Positions 11,089-22,181 of a stretch of 64,000 nucleotides of DNA are shown in pieces. Numbering within the stretch: position 1 is the first letter of the stretch; every line of letters starts with the position of its first letter. The DNA comes from Bordetella petrii. Lineage in GTDB: Bacteria; Pseudomonadota; Gammaproteobacteria; Burkholderiales; Burkholderiaceae_B. The translations under genes were made by a program, and so were the position numbers. The notes under the pieces were generated by a model. The model was not told where the DNA came from, searched no databases, and saw nothing but the letters and a program-made list of their open reading frames with translations. The stretch is taken from positions 100,008 to 164,007 of the forward strand of contig WMBV01000009.1 of assembly GCA_017745595.1 (NCBI GenBank). Reading direction: 5' to 3'.

Positions 11089-11102
11089 GATGGGCCCTCG
11101 CA

Positions 11103-11444
11103 TCACTTGAGATTGGAGTAGTAGGCGGCGACGTCGGCGATGTCCTGGTCGCTGAGGCTGCCGGCGATGGCATCCATGGTGGGATGGCTACGCGCGCCTT
11201 TCTTGTACTCGTTGAGGGCCGCTTCGATGTACTTGGCATTCTGCCCGGCAATCATCGGAACGTGGTACAGCTCAGGGAAACTGGCTTTGTAGCCTTTGAT
11301 GCCATGGCAACCGATGCACATGGAGATTTTGTCGCGGGCGTTCTGGGCATTGCCGACCGGCGCTGCATCGGCCGCGGCCGCCTGACCGGCGACCGAACAG
11401 GACGCCACCATGGCCAGCGCGGACAGGGAGGTTCTCAACTTCAT
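11103..11444 (-). CDS. Periplasmic class I cytochrome c (first of a pair)
   Basis: A 113-residue monohaem cytochrome c: signal peptide MKLRTSLSALAMVASCSVAGQAAAADA, haem motif CIGCH, Met ligand candidates in HVPMIAGQ and SHPTMDAIAG, and the C-terminal helix LSDQDIADVAAYYSNLK. Together with the gene downstream it probably forms a small electron-transfer operon feeding a terminal oxidase; the partner is not visible here. Confidence 0.88.
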   Translation of the reverse strand: MKLRTSLSALAMVASCSVAGQAAAADAAPVGNAQNARDKISMCIGCHGIKGYKASFPELYHVPMIAGQNAKYIEAALNEYKKGARSHPTMDAIAGSLSDQDIADVAAYYSNLK

Positions 11445-11595
11445 TGGAATGGCTCTTGGTAAGGCTGAAAACTGGGCTAAGGATGAACGCCGGGTCTATG
11501 CCCAGCTACAAAACTCTGCGATTGTACGATAATTGTTGCCTAGCCATGCCAATCCGCGCATGGCGTGCCCGCGCCCACTTCTTTCGCTACTGCCC

Positions 11596-12468
11596 ATGTC
11601 CGCTAATCACAGCTCTGCCGCACCCCGCTTCGAAGGAACCGAACGCTACGTCGCCACCGACGATCTCAAACTGGCCGTCAATGCCGCACTGACCTTGCAG
11701 CGCCCCTTGCTGATCAAGGGCGAACCCGGCACCGGCAAGACCATGCTGGCCGAAGAGGTCGCGCAGGCGCTGGGCCGGCCGCTGCTGCAATGGCATATCA
11801 AGTCGACCACCAAGGCGCATCAGGGGCTATATGAATACGATGCGGTTTCGCGCCTGCGCGACTCGCAGCTGGGCGACGAAAAAGTCCGCGACATCCGCAA
11901 CTACATCGTGCAGGGCACGCTGTGGCAGGCCTTCGATGCGCCCGAGCCGGTGGTATTGCTGATCGACGAAATCGACAAGGCCGACATCGAATTCCCCAAC
12001 GACTTGCTGCGCGAACTCGACCGCATGGAATTCCATGTGTACGAAACGCGCCAGACCATCGCGGCGCGCCACCGGCCGCTGGTGATCATCACGTCGAACA
12101 ACGAAAAAGACTTGCCCGATGCCTTCCTGCGGCGCTGCTTCTTCCATTACATCCGCTTCCCCGACCGCGACACCATGCGCGACATCGTGGGTGTGCACTT
12201 CCCGCACCTGAAGCAAGACGTGCTGCGCGCCGCGCTGGATACCTTCTTCGCGTTGCGCGAAGCGCCCGGCCTGAAGAAAAAACCGTCCACATCCGAACTG
12301 CTCGACTGGCTGCGCCTGCTGCTGGCCGAGGACGCCACGGCGGCCCAGATCGACGCGCACGCGGCGACCTCGGTGCCCATGATGGCCGGCGCCCTGCTCA
12401 AGAACGAACAAGACATGCAGTTGCTCGAACGACTGGCCGCCATGACGCGCGGCAACGCGCGGCGCTGA
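11596..12468 (+). CDS. MoxR-type AAA+ ATPase
   Basis: A 290-residue AAA+ ATPase. Walker A is GEPGTGKTMLAEE, Walker B is VVLLIDEIDKADIEF, sensor 1 is VIITSNNEKDLPDAFLRRC (containing the Arg finger region). MoxR ATPases act as chaperones that insert metals or activate partner proteins and almost always sit beside a VWA-domain gene, as here. The ATG at 11596 is where homology begins. It is 18 bases upstream of the VWA gene, so the two are co-expressed. Confidence 0.92.
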   Translation: MSANHSSAAPRFEGTERYVATDDLKLAVNAALTLQRPLLIKGEPGTGKTMLAEEVAQALGRPLLQWHIKSTTKAHQGLYEYDAVSRLRDSQLGDEKVRDIRNYIVQGTLWQAFDAPEPVVLLIDEIDKADIEFPNDLLRELDRMEFHVYETRQTIAARHRPLVIITSNNEKDLPDAFLRRCFFHYIRFPDRDTMRDIVGVHFPHLKQDVLRAALDTFFALREAPGLKKKPSTSELLDWLRLLLAEDATAAQIDAHAATSVPMMAGALLKNEQDMQLLERLAAMTRGNARR

Positions 12469-12486
12469 TTCTTCCGTACAGCCGCC

Positions 12487-13659
12487 ATGCTGATCGACTT
12501 CTTCTACCACCTGCGCGCCCACAAGCTGCCGGTTTCGGTGCAGGAATACCTGACCCTGCTCGATGCCTTGCGCAGCGATGTCATGGCGCCCACGCTTGAC
12601 GGTTTTTACTATCTGGCGCGCGCCGCGCTGGTGAAAGACGAATCCCTGTACGACCGCTACGACGCGGCCTTCGGCGCCTACTACCGGGGCATCGAAGCCG
12701 CGCTGCCGGCCGACAAAGAAATTCCCATCGACTGGCTGATCAAGCAATTCGAAAAAAGCCTGACCCCCGAAGAAAAGGCCGCCATCGAGCGGCACGGCTG
12801 GGACAAACTGATGGAGCTGTTCAAGCAGCGGCTCGAAGAACAAAAAGAACGCCACGCCGGCGGCAGCAAATGGATCGGCACCGGGGGCACCTCGCCGTTC
12901 GGCAACAGCGGCTACCATCCCGAAGGCATCCGCGTGGGCGGCGATTCGGCGGGCAACCGCAGCGCGGTCAAGGTGTGGGACATGCGCCAGTTCCGCGACT
13001 ACGACGACGGCCTGGAACTGGGCATCCGCAATTTCAAGGTGGCGCTGCGGCGCCTGCGCCGTTTCGCGCGCGAGGGCGCCGACCTGGAACTCGACCTGGA
13101 CGACACCATCGCCAGCACGGCGCGCAATGCCGGCCACCTGGACCTGCGCCTGGTGCCCGAACGCCACAACACGGTCAAGGTATTGATGCTGCTCGACGTG
13201 GGCGGCAGCATGGACGACCACATCGCGCGGGTCGAGGAACTGTTCTCGGCGGCGCGCAGCGAATTCCGCAACCTCGACGTCTATTACTTCCACAACTGCC
13301 CGTATGAAAGCCTGTGGCAAAGCAATAGCCGGCGCCAGAACGAACGTTTCGACACCTGGGACGTGCTGCGCAAGTACAACCCCGACTGGCGGCTGATCAT
13401 CGTGGGCGATGCCACCATGAGCCCGTACGAAATCCTGCAGCCGGGCGGTTCGGTCGAGCACTACAACAAAGAACCCGGCGCGGTGTGGCTGCGCCGGCTG
13501 CTCGATGCCTGGCCCAAGGCGGTATGGCTGAATCCCGAGCCCACCGCGTCATGGCAGTACCGGCAATCGATCGCCCTGCTGCGCGACATCATGCAGCAGC
13601 GCATGTATCCCGTTACCGTGGCGGGCCTGGAACAGGCCATGCGGCTGCTTTCGAAGTAA
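12487..13659 (+). CDS. VWA (CoxE-like) protein, partner of MoxR ATPase
   Basis: A 390-residue cytoplasmic protein. The C-terminal half is a von Willebrand A domain with a MIDAS-like start KVLMLLDVGGSMDDHI (family norm DxSxS; here D-x-G-G-S) and later GDATMSPYEI. The N-terminal half (MLIDFFYHLRAHKLPVSVQEYL) matches the DUF444/CoxE-like group. With the MoxR protein it forms a RavA-ViaA-like or CoxDE-like chaperone pair. No client operon such as a dehydrogenase lies next to it, so the client is unknown. Confidence 0.88.
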   Translation: MLIDFFYHLRAHKLPVSVQEYLTLLDALRSDVMAPTLDGFYYLARAALVKDESLYDRYDAAFGAYYRGIEAALPADKEIPIDWLIKQFEKSLTPEEKAAIERHGWDKLMELFKQRLEEQKERHAGGSKWIGTGGTSPFGNSGYHPEGIRVGGDSAGNRSAVKVWDMRQFRDYDDGLELGIRNFKVALRRLRRFAREGADLELDLDDTIASTARNAGHLDLRLVPERHNTVKVLMLLDVGGSMDDHIARVEELFSAARSEFRNLDVYYFHNCPYESLWQSNSRRQNERFDTWDVLRKYNPDWRLIIVGDATMSPYEILQPGGSVEHYNKEPGAVWLRRLLDAWPKAVWLNPEPTASWQYRQSIALLRDIMQQRMYPVTVAGLEQAMRLLSK

Positions 13660-13690
13660 GCGCCTGCCGCCACCGCCCGGCGCGCGGCCT

Positions 13691-14266
13691 TCAGTCTTCG
13701 GTGGGCGCGGCCGGCGTGTCCAGCGTCAACTGGTAGAACGCCAGGTCCAGCCAGCGGCCGAACTTGAAGCCCGCCTGCCGGATCGTGCCGGCGTGCGTGA
13801 AGCCCAGTTTTTCGTGCAGGCGGATGCTGGCCGCGTTGGCGGCATCGATGCCGCCCACCAGTACGTGCATCTGGCGCTGCCGCGCGCGCTCGATGATGAC
13901 GCGCATCAGCGCCTCGCCCAGGCCGTGCCCGCGCCAGCGGCCGTCGATGTACACCGAATGTTCCACCGTGTACTTGTTGGCGGGGTAGGCGCGGAACGTG
14001 CCGTAGCTGGCAAAGCCCATCAGCTCGCCGGCGCCGTTTTCCAGGCCCACTACCGGGAAGCCGCCCGCTTGCTTGGCCTGGAACCACGCCTGCATCGACG
14101 CCGCCGTGCGCGGCTGGTATTCGTACAGCGCCGTGGAATGCAGGATGGCGTCATTGAAAATGGCCAATATGGTCTCGGCATGACGCGCGGGCGTACAGTC
14201 GACCAGGGTGCTGCCGGCGGGCGCGGCCACCGGCGCGGAAACGGGACGGATATCCATGGCGCGCAT
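13691..14266 (-). CDS. GNAT N-acetyltransferase (Pat/MnaT-like)
   Basis: A 191-residue acetyl-CoA-dependent acetyltransferase of the phosphinothricin/methionine-sulfone acetyltransferase type. It shows FNDAILHSTALYEYQPRT near the N-terminus, the EHSVYIDGRWRGHGLGEALMRVIIERA acetyl-CoA binding motif A, and NAASIRLHEKLGFTHAGTIRQAGFKFGRWLD. Members acetylate methionine sulfoximine, phosphinothricin or similar amino-acid analogues. A second in-frame ATG lies at 14257 and no Shine-Dalgarno decides between them. It converges on the VWA gene. Confidence 0.85.
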   Translation of the reverse strand: MRAMDIRPVSAPVAAPAGSTLVDCTPARHAETILAIFNDAILHSTALYEYQPRTAASMQAWFQAKQAGGFPVVGLENGAGELMGFASYGTFRAYPANKYTVEHSVYIDGRWRGHGLGEALMRVIIERARQRQMHVLVGGIDAANAASIRLHEKLGFTHAGTIRQAGFKFGRWLDLAFYQLTLDTPAAPTED

Positions 14267-14297
14267 TGTAGTGCGGCGCGGCGCCGGGGGTGCGCCA

Positions 14298-14388
14298 GGT
14301 GTCTGACTCCCGCGAGGGTGTCAGACACCGAAGCTTGACCGAGATTTTCCGCACACAGCGGTGTCAGGCACCTACGGAGCCTGACACC
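14298..14388. repeat. Two dispersed palindromic repeat elements
   Basis: Element one, 14298-14329: arms GGTGTCTGAC and GTCAGACACC. Element two, 14360-14388: arms GGTGTCAGGC and GCCTGACACC. Both belong to the repeat family seen also near 18.5, 31.25, 39.77, 48.36 and 59.8 kb. They lie between the acetyltransferase gene and a hypothetical gene. Confidence 0.8.
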
Positions 14389-14415
14389 TGGAGCCGCCCT
14401 GAGCCAGGCCGCGCT

Positions 14416-14763
14416 TCAACCGAAACGCGCCTGCGGGCCGGGACAGCGGTGCCACGGGATATCGTCGCCGTCCATGTCCAGGTCGAACAACTCATTGGCG
14501 GCCGGGTGCTGGCGGTGCTGCGGAGCGGTGCCTTCCATTTCCAGGACATGGCCGGCGAAGCCGCGGGGCAAGCCGCCCCATTCGGCGAAATAGCGCCGCG
14601 CCGGCACATCCACGATGTAGGTCGTCAGGTCGTGGCACAGGATCGCCACGAACTGCCCGTCGTCGCTGGCATAGGCATAGCGGAATCGCCCTTTGATGCG
14701 ATCGTGGCTAAGCGGCGCGCCCGTCAGTTCGGACAGCGCGCGCGTGACGAGGTCGGTCAGCAT
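14416..14763 (-). CDS. Hypothetical protein
   Basis: A 115-residue soluble protein that I do not recognise. It starts MLTDLVTRALSELTGAPLSHDRIKG and ends with an acidic stretch (NELFDLDMDGDDIPWHRC). Codon bias is like that of its neighbours, which supports coding. There is no signal peptide or membrane segment. It is transcribed away from the M16 peptidase gene. Confidence 0.6.
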   Translation of the reverse strand: MLTDLVTRALSELTGAPLSHDRIKGRFRYAYASDDGQFVAILCHDLTTYIVDVPARRYFAEWGGLPRGFAGHVLEMEGTAPQHRQHPAANELFDLDMDGDDIPWHRCPGPQARFG

Positions 14764-15001
14764 GGCCGAGGTTCCTCCGGTCGGGTTGGGCCGGCGCGAT
14801 GCCGGCGATAACGCGCGAACGGCACGCCCGCGGCACGCGCCAGCGGGAGCAAGACGGGAAGCCGCTGCGGGCCCTCGCGCGCCCCGTCTGAAACAGCTCT
14901 GTTTTCAACAGCTTACACCCGCCCGGGGAAGCGCTTCAAATCGGAACCTTCCGGGGCGTATACACTCCAACGACATTCGCCCGTTACCTGGACACCTTGC
15001 C

Positions 15002-17761
15002 ATGCGTTTTTCGCTTTCGGGCCTCACGGCCCGCCTGAACGCCCTGCTCATCACGTCTTTCCTGGCCTTCCAGGCGGGCGCGGCCCCCGCGCCCGCCGGC
15101 TTTACCGAGGTCGCGTCGGTCGAGGGCATCACCGAATACCGGCTGGCCAACGGACTGCGCGTACTGCTGGCTCCCGATGCATCCAAGCCCACCACCACGG
15201 TCAACATGACGTACCTGGTGGGATCGCGCCAGGAAAACTACGGCCAGACCGGCATGGCGCACCTGCTGGAGCACATGCTGTTCAAAGGCACGCCCACCAC
15301 CCGCAACGCGCTGGGCGAATTTTCGCGGCGCGGCCTGCAGGCCAACGGCTCGACCTCGGCCGACCGCACCAATTATTTCGCCAGCTTCGCGGCCGACCCC
15401 GACACCCTGAAGTGGTATCTGGGCTGGCAGGCCGACGCCATGGTGAATTCGCTGATCGCCAAGGAAGACCTCGACTCCGAAATGACCGTGGTGCGCAACG
15501 AAATGGAAAGCGGTGAAAACAACCCTTTCCGCGTGCTGATGCAGAAAATGCAGGCCACCGCCTACCAATGGCACAACTACGGCAAAAGCACCATCGGCGC
15601 GCGCAGCGATGTCGAAAACGTCGATGTCGAGCAATTGCGCGCCTTCTACCACCAGTATTACCAGCCCGATAACGCCGTGCTGATCGTGGCCGGCAAATTC
15701 GATCCGCAGGCCACGCTGGCCGCCATCCAGGCCACCCTGGGCAAGCTGCCCCGGCCGCAGCGCGCGCTGCCGCCCGAATACACGGTCGAGCCGGTGCAAG
15801 ACGGCGAACGCGCCATCACCCTGCGCCGGGCGGGCGGCACGCCGCTGGTGGCCGCCATGTATCACATCCCCCCCGCCGGCAGCCCCGACTACGTGCCCTT
15901 CGACCTGGCCACCACCATCCTGGCCGACACGCCCTCAGGCCGCCTGTACCATGCCCTGGTGCCCACCAAGCTGGCCGCCGACGTGTTCGGTTTCACCATG
16001 GATCAGCTCGACCCCGGCGTGGCCATGTTCGGCGCGCAGCTGCAACCCGGCATGGACCAGGACAAGGCCCTGCACACCCTGACCTCGACCCTGGAATCCC
16101 TGTCCGACCATCCCTTTACCCCGGCCGAACTCGAACGCGCGCGCAGCAAGTGGCTGACCGCCTGGCAGCAGATCTATGCCGATCCCGAAAAAATCGGCGT
16201 GGCGCTGTCCGAGGCCATCGCAGGCGGCGACTGGCGGCTGTTCTTCCTGCAACGCGACCGGGTGCGCGAGGCCAAGCTCGAAGACGTGCAGCGCATGGCC
16301 ACCACCTATCTGGTGGCCAGCAACCGCACCGAAGGCCGCTACATCCCCACCGAAAAGCCGCAGCGCGCCCCCCTGGCGCAGCGTCCCGACCTGGCCAGCC
16401 TGCTGAAAGACTACCAGGGCGATCCCGATTTCAAGCAGGCCGAGGCCTTCGATCCCACGCCTGAAAATATCGACAAACTGACCCAGCTCAGCAAGCTCGA
16501 ACTGCCCAACGGCACGGTGCAATTGGCCCTGTTGCCCAAGGCCACGCGCGGCGCCCGCGTGCAGGCCGAACTGCTGGTGCAATTCGGCGACGCCGACAGC
16601 CTGCGCGGACAGCGCATCAACGCCGCCGCCGTGGCCGACCTGCTCGAGCGCGGCACCGACAAGCTGTCGCGCCAGGACATCCAGGACCGCTACGATGCCC
16701 TGCAGGCCCAGGTCGAATTCCAGGGCTCGGGCACCGACCTCACGGTGTCGATGTCGACCGCGGCCGAACACCTGCCCGAACTGATCGCGCTGGTGCTCGA
16801 TGTGGTGCGCAACGCCGACTTCCCCGCGGCGCAGGTCGAGGAATACCAGCGCCAGGCGCTCACCTCGATCCGCAGCGCCATGACCGAACCCACCGCGCTG
16901 GCCTCGCGCGCCTTGGCGCGCCACGACAACCCCTGGCCGGCCGACGACGTGCGCTACGTGCCCACGTTCGAAGAATCGCTGGCCGACACCGGCAAGCTCG
17001 ACCGGTCGGCGCTGGTGGCCTTCCACGACCGTTTCTACGGCGCCGGCCACATCAAGTTCTCGGCGGTGGGCGACTTCGACGCCGACGCGGTGAAACAAGC
17101 CCTGACCGCCGGCCTGCAGGGCTGGCGGCAGGCGCCCGCCTACACGCGCCTGGCCGATCCGTACCGCTCGCTGAAGGCGCAGCGCTTCACCATCCAGACC
17201 CCGGACAAGGCCAATGCGTTCTATATCTCGCGCATGCCGCTGCAGCTGCAGGACACCGACGCGGATTTCCCCGCGCTGTACCTGGCCAACTTCCTGCTGG
17301 GCACGTCCGAGACCTCGCGGCTGTGGCAGCGCGTGCGCGAAACCGACGGGCTGTCGTACAACGTGCGCAGCAACCTGTCGGTATCGTCGTTCGAACCCAC
17401 CGCCAACTGGACCATCTACGCCATCTACGCGCCGCAAAACCGCGAGCGGCTCGAAAAAGCCATCGGCGAAGAATTGGCACGGGTACTGAAAGACGGCTAC
17501 ACCGACGAAGAAATCAAGGACGGCATCGCGGCCCTGCTTAATTACCGCAAGCTGGCGCGGGCCCAGGACAGCGTGCTGGCGTCCACCTGGGTCAGCTACC
17601 TGAAGCGCGGCCGCACCTTCGAGTGGTCGGCCGAGATGGACCGGCAGATCTCCGCGCTGACGGCCGATACCGTGAATGCCGCCCTGCGCAAGCATCTGCG
17701 GCCCGCGGATTTCAGTACCGCGGTGGCGGGCGATTTCCCGGCGGAACAGCCCGCGCGCTGA
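15002..17761 (+). CDS. Periplasmic M16-family zinc metallopeptidase (pitrilysin-like)
   Basis: A 919-residue protein with signal peptide (MRFSLSGLTARLNALLITSFLAFQAGAAPAPA) and two M16 repeats. The first carries the inverted zinc motif HxxEH as HLLEH (His87, Glu90, His91) with the distal Glu region EMTVVRNEME. The second repeat lacks the motif, as is usual. The C-terminal half has the LWQRVRETDGLSYNVRSNLSV substrate-binding Arg/Tyr motif. The protein is likely exported and degrades peptides. The ATG at 15002 is chosen for the signal peptide; longer in-frame starts are not supported. A strong terminator follows. Confidence 0.92.
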   Translation: MRFSLSGLTARLNALLITSFLAFQAGAAPAPAGFTEVASVEGITEYRLANGLRVLLAPDASKPTTTVNMTYLVGSRQENYGQTGMAHLLEHMLFKGTPTTRNALGEFSRRGLQANGSTSADRTNYFASFAADPDTLKWYLGWQADAMVNSLIAKEDLDSEMTVVRNEMESGENNPFRVLMQKMQATAYQWHNYGKSTIGARSDVENVDVEQLRAFYHQYYQPDNAVLIVAGKFDPQATLAAIQATLGKLPRPQRALPPEYTVEPVQDGERAITLRRAGGTPLVAAMYHIPPAGSPDYVPFDLATTILADTPSGRLYHALVPTKLAADVFGFTMDQLDPGVAMFGAQLQPGMDQDKALHTLTSTLESLSDHPFTPAELERARSKWLTAWQQIYADPEKIGVALSEAIAGGDWRLFFLQRDRVREAKLEDVQRMATTYLVASNRTEGRYIPTEKPQRAPLAQRPDLASLLKDYQGDPDFKQAEAFDPTPENIDKLTQLSKLELPNGTVQLALLPKATRGARVQAELLVQFGDADSLRGQRINAAAVADLLERGTDKLSRQDIQDRYDALQAQVEFQGSGTDLTVSMSTAAEHLPELIALVLDVVRNADFPAAQVEEYQRQALTSIRSAMTEPTALASRALARHDNPWPADDVRYVPTFEESLADTGKLDRSALVAFHDRFYGAGHIKFSAVGDFDADAVKQALTAGLQGWRQAPAYTRLADPYRSLKAQRFTIQTPDKANAFYISRMPLQLQDTDADFPALYLANFLLGTSETSRLWQRVRETDGLSYNVRSNLSVSSFEPTANWTIYAIYAPQNRERLEKAIGEELARVLKDGYTDEEIKDGIAALLNYRKLARAQDSVLASTWVSYLKRGRTFEWSAEMDRQISALTADTVNAALRKHLRPADFSTAVAGDFPAEQPAR

Positions 17762-17788
17762 CCCCCCGCAACTTCCCGCTATCCGGCG

Positions 17789-17818
17789 CCGGCCCCTCGA
17801 TGGGGCCGGTTTTTTTTT
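17789..17818 (+). terminator. Rho-independent terminator of the M16 peptidase gene
   Basis: CCGGCCCC and GGGGCCGG form an 8-bp stem around a TCGAT loop, followed by nine T. The remaining 230 bases up to the next gene are AT-richer and probably carry its promoter. Confidence 0.9.
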
Positions 17819-18050
17819 GCACGGCCACCACGCAAGGGCAGCGCTACCAAGCCTTCGTCTGCCCAAAAAACCATAACAATCAAGGAAATTTCGGTTATTA
17901 CACCGAAAAATGGAAAGATATTTTCAAAAAATCAGGGTTTATCCCAGGGTCGGATGCGCGCAGAATTCACTCATCGGGAAACAACGCGAACCACGACGGA
18001 AAGGCCGCCGGATTCAGTCCCAGATCAACAAGACGTATGGAGGTCTTACT

Positions 18051-18386
18051 ATGAAATCCCTAGCTACCGCACTCTTTGTCTCGATGGGCCTGCTGAGCGC
18101 CGGCGCGTATGCCGCCTCGCCCAATATCGAACCCAACAACGTCCCGTTCCAGGGCGTGTACGGCCAGGTCGACGCCAACGCCCCCACCCGCGCCCAAGTG
18201 CAGGACGAACTGGCCCAGGCCAAGGCTGCCGGCCTGGTGACCTTCGGCGAACTGGACTACCCGCCTGTCCAGGCATCCAGCGCCGCCGGCAAGACGCGCG
18301 CCCAGGTCCAGGCCGAGCTGGCCGAAGCCAAGGCCAATGGCCAATATACGTTTGGCGAACTGGAATATCCGCCCGTCGCCAACTGA
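18051..18386 (+). CDS. Secreted DUF4148 protein with a duplicated motif
   Basis: A 111-residue protein with signal peptide MKSLATALFVSMGLLSAGAYAA. The mature part contains the same unit twice, TRAQVQDELAQAKAAGLVTFGELDYPP and TRAQVQAELAEAKANGQYTFGELEYPP, typical of DUF4148 in Burkholderiales. The function is unknown. The start has GGAGG six bases upstream. It stands alone, between two terminators, which fits a highly expressed single-gene transcript. Confidence 0.88.
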   Translation: MKSLATALFVSMGLLSAGAYAASPNIEPNNVPFQGVYGQVDANAPTRAQVQDELAQAKAAGLVTFGELDYPPVQASSAAGKTRAQVQAELAEAKANGQYTFGELEYPPVAN

Positions 18387-18430
18387 TCGCTCGGGCAAGC
18401 CGGCCCCGTGGGCCGGCACGCCAGGCAAAA

Positions 18431-18466
18431 CAAAACCCCCTGCCGTGATTGCGGCAGGGGGTTTTG
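18431..18466. terminator. Strong bidirectional terminator
   Basis: CAAAACCCCCTGCCG and CGGCAGGGGGTTTTG form a perfect 15-bp stem with a TGATTG loop, flanked by A- and T-rich bases. It ends the DUF4148 transcript and can also stop dnaJ transcription. Confidence 0.9.
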
Positions 18467-18471
18467 TTTCA

Positions 18472-18551
18472 GGTAGCTGACTCCCGCAGGGTGTCAGATA
18501 CCGATGTGCCTAGATGATCCGGTGTCTGACACCCTGCGGGAGTCAGACACC
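18472..18551. repeat. Facing pair of dispersed palindromic repeats
   Basis: Element 18472-18502 (arms GGTAGCTGAC and GTCAGATACC, loop TCCCGCAGGGT) and element 18521-18551 (arms GGTGTCTGAC and GTCAGACACC, loop ACCCTGCGGGA). The two loops are reverse complements, so the elements are in opposite orientation, between the DUF4148 gene and dnaJ. Confidence 0.85.
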
Positions 18552-18563
18552 TGCTCTGGCGGC

Positions 18564-19691
18564 TCAGCTGAAGAATTCCTTCACGCGGTCGGTCCAGGAC
18601 TTGCTTTGGGGCGAATGGCGTTCGCCGCCGTCGCTGAGCGAGGTCTCGAACTGGCGCAGGATGGCTTTCTGTTCGTCGCTGAGCCGCACCGGGGTTTCGA
18701 CCGCCACGTGGCAGTACAGGTCGCCCGGATAGCTGGCGCGCACGCCGCGTATGCCCTTGCCGCGCAGGCGGAAGGTCTTGCCCGATTGCGTGCCTTCGGG
18801 AATGGAGATCTCGGCCTTGCCGCCCAGCGTGGGCACCTGCAGTTCGCCGCCCAATGCCGCCGTGGTGAAGGGGATGGTCAGTTCGCAGTGCAGGTCGTCG
18901 CCATCGCGCTGGAAGATCTTGTGCTGCTTGATGTGGATTTCGACGTACAGGTCGCCCGACGGGCCGCCGTTGATGCCGGGCTCGCCGTTGCCGCTGGAGC
19001 GGATGCGCATGCCGTCGTCGATGCCGGCCGGGATTTTCACCTGCAGGGTCTTGTTGCGGCGGATGCGTCCCACGCCGTCGCAGGACGGGCACGGGTCGGT
19101 GATTTCCTTGCCCGTGCCGTGGCAGGTGGGGCAGGTTTGCTGCACGCTGAAAAAGCCCTGCTGCATGCGCACCGCGCCCGAACCGCCGCAGGTGCGGCAG
19201 GTCTTGGGCGACGTGCCGGGCTTGGCGCCGCTGCCATGGCAGGTGTCGCAGTGTTCCCAGCTGGGCACGCGGATTTCGGTGTCGAAACCGTGCGCGGCCT
19301 GTTCCAGGGTGATTTCCAGCGCGTATTTCAGGTCGGCGCCGCGATATACCTGGGCACCGCCGCCGCGCCGCCCGCCCGCGCCGCCGAAGATTTCGCCGAA
19401 GATGTCGCCGAAGGCGTCGGCAAAACCGCCGCCCATACCCGCGCCACCCATGCCGGCCGCGTTGGGGTCGACCCCCGCATGGCCATAGCGGTCGTAGGCG
19501 GCACGCTTTTGGTCGTCGCCCAGGACCTCGTAGGCTTCCTTGATTTCCTTGAACTTTTCTTCAGCGTCTTTGCTGTCCGGGTTGCGGTCCGGATGGTATT
19601 TCATGGCCAGCTTGCGGTAGGCCTTTTTCAGTTCATCGTCCGAGGCATTTTTTGCCACGCCCAGGACTTCGTAGTAATCGCGTTTTGCCAT
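18564..19691 (-). CDS. dnaJ: Chaperone DnaJ
   Basis: The 375-residue type I Hsp40 co-chaperone stimulates the DnaK ATPase and delivers unfolded clients. It has an N-terminal J domain ([15 protein letters not shown] within [10 protein letters not shown]), a Gly-rich linker ([28 protein letters not shown]), four zinc-finger CxxCxGxG repeats ([32 protein letters not shown]) and the C-terminal client domain. It lies 109 bases after dnaK in the same direction, with a strong hairpin between. Confidence 0.97.
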   Translation of the reverse strand: MAKRDYYEVLGVAKNASDDELKKAYRKLAMKYHPDRNPDSKDAEEKFKEIKEAYEVLGDDQKRAAYDRYGHAGVDPNAAGMGGAGMGGGFADAFGDIFGEIFGGAGGRRGGGAQVYRGADLKYALEITLEQAAHGFDTEIRVPSWEHCDTCHGSGAKPGTSPKTCRTCGGSGAVRMQQGFFSVQQTCPTCHGTGKEITDPCPSCDGVGRIRRNKTLQVKIPAGIDDGMRIRSSGNGEPGINGGPSGDLYVEIHIKQHKIFQRDGDDLHCELTIPFTTAALGGELQVPTLGGKAEISIPEGTQSGKTFRLRGKGIRGVRASYPGDLYCHVAVETPVRLSDEQKAILRQFETSLSDGGERHSPQSKSWTDRVKEFFS

Positions 19692-19745
19692 ATTGGGGAG
19701 GGGCCCGGGAAAGAGCCCATAAACTTGTAGCTGCTGAACGAACCC

Positions 19746-19776
19746 GCCCGGTAGCCGGATATTCCGGCTACCGGGC
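19746..19776 (-). other. Long intercistronic hairpin between dnaK and dnaJ
   Basis: GCCCGGTAGCCGGA and TCCGGCTACCGGGC form a perfect 14-bp stem with a TAT loop. No T-run follows on the minus strand, so it is not a normal terminator. It may partly attenuate read-through or stabilise the dnaK mRNA end. Confidence 0.6.
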
Positions 19777-19800
19777 GCATTCAGGCGTCAGGGACGGCCA

Positions 19801-21723
<1,923 letters not shown>

Positions 21724-21777
21724 GGTGGAATACCTTGATGTAGATCCGTGAATACAGGGATAAAAGTGAGTCTTAGC

Positions 21778-22176
21778 CTAACTGGGGTTGCCGGCGGGGT
21801 TTTTCAAGAGCCGCTCGATGGCCTCGGTAAAACGCGGCAGCCCCGGCCATCCGGTGATGCGCCCCAGGCGCCTGCCGCCCCGGAACAGCACGAAAGTGGG
21901 CACGCCGTGCAGCGAAAACCGCCGTCCCAGCGCTTCGTCGGCATAGACGTCGGCCTGGAACCAGGTCAGGCCCAGCGCCAGCAGGGCCTGCCGGTGCAGC
22001 AGGGCCGCCTGCTTGAACAAATTACAATTGTAACAATCCTGCCCCCACAGGAACACGCAGCGCAGGTCGTCGCCCGGGGCGTGGACCACGGCCTGGTCGA
22101 AATCGGCCGTGGCCACGGGCCGCATGCCGAAGACCTGGAAAACCTGCGCCGGGTCGAAGGAAGCAGGGCTGGACAT
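21778..22176 (-). CDS. Thioredoxin-fold protein with CYNC active site
   Basis: A 132-residue cytoplasmic thioredoxin-like protein. The redox pair is CYNC (Cys48 and Cys51) instead of CGPC, and the cis-proline loop is present (HGVPTFVLFRGG). It lies between grpE (5 bases upstream) and dnaK in the heat-shock block, as in other Bordetella relatives. Position suggests a role in heat or oxidative protein stress; partners are unknown. Its last codons overlap the dnaK sigma32 promoter. Confidence 0.85.
   Translation of the reverse strand: MSSPASFDPAQVFQVFGMRPVATADFDQAVVHAPGDDLRCVFLWGQDCYNCNLFKQAALLHRQALLALGLTWFQADVYADEALGRRFSLHGVPTFVLFRGGRRLGRITGWPGLPRFTEAIERLLKNPAGNPS
21780..21808 (-). promoter_or_regulatory. 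Predicted sigma32 promoter of dnaK
   Basis: On the minus strand CTTGAAAA (21808-21801) and CCCCAGTT (21787-21780) are 13 bases apart, close to the heat-shock consensus CTTGAAA / CCCCATnT. Transcription would begin about 50 bases before the dnaK ATG. The box is embedded in the end of the thioredoxin-like gene. Confidence 0.6.
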
Positions 22177-22181
22177 GGCGA

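Noticed and set aside
14290..14811. Forward frame over the two palindromic repeats
   Set aside because: It begins in repeat DNA and then runs antisense to the hypothetical gene at 14416-14763.
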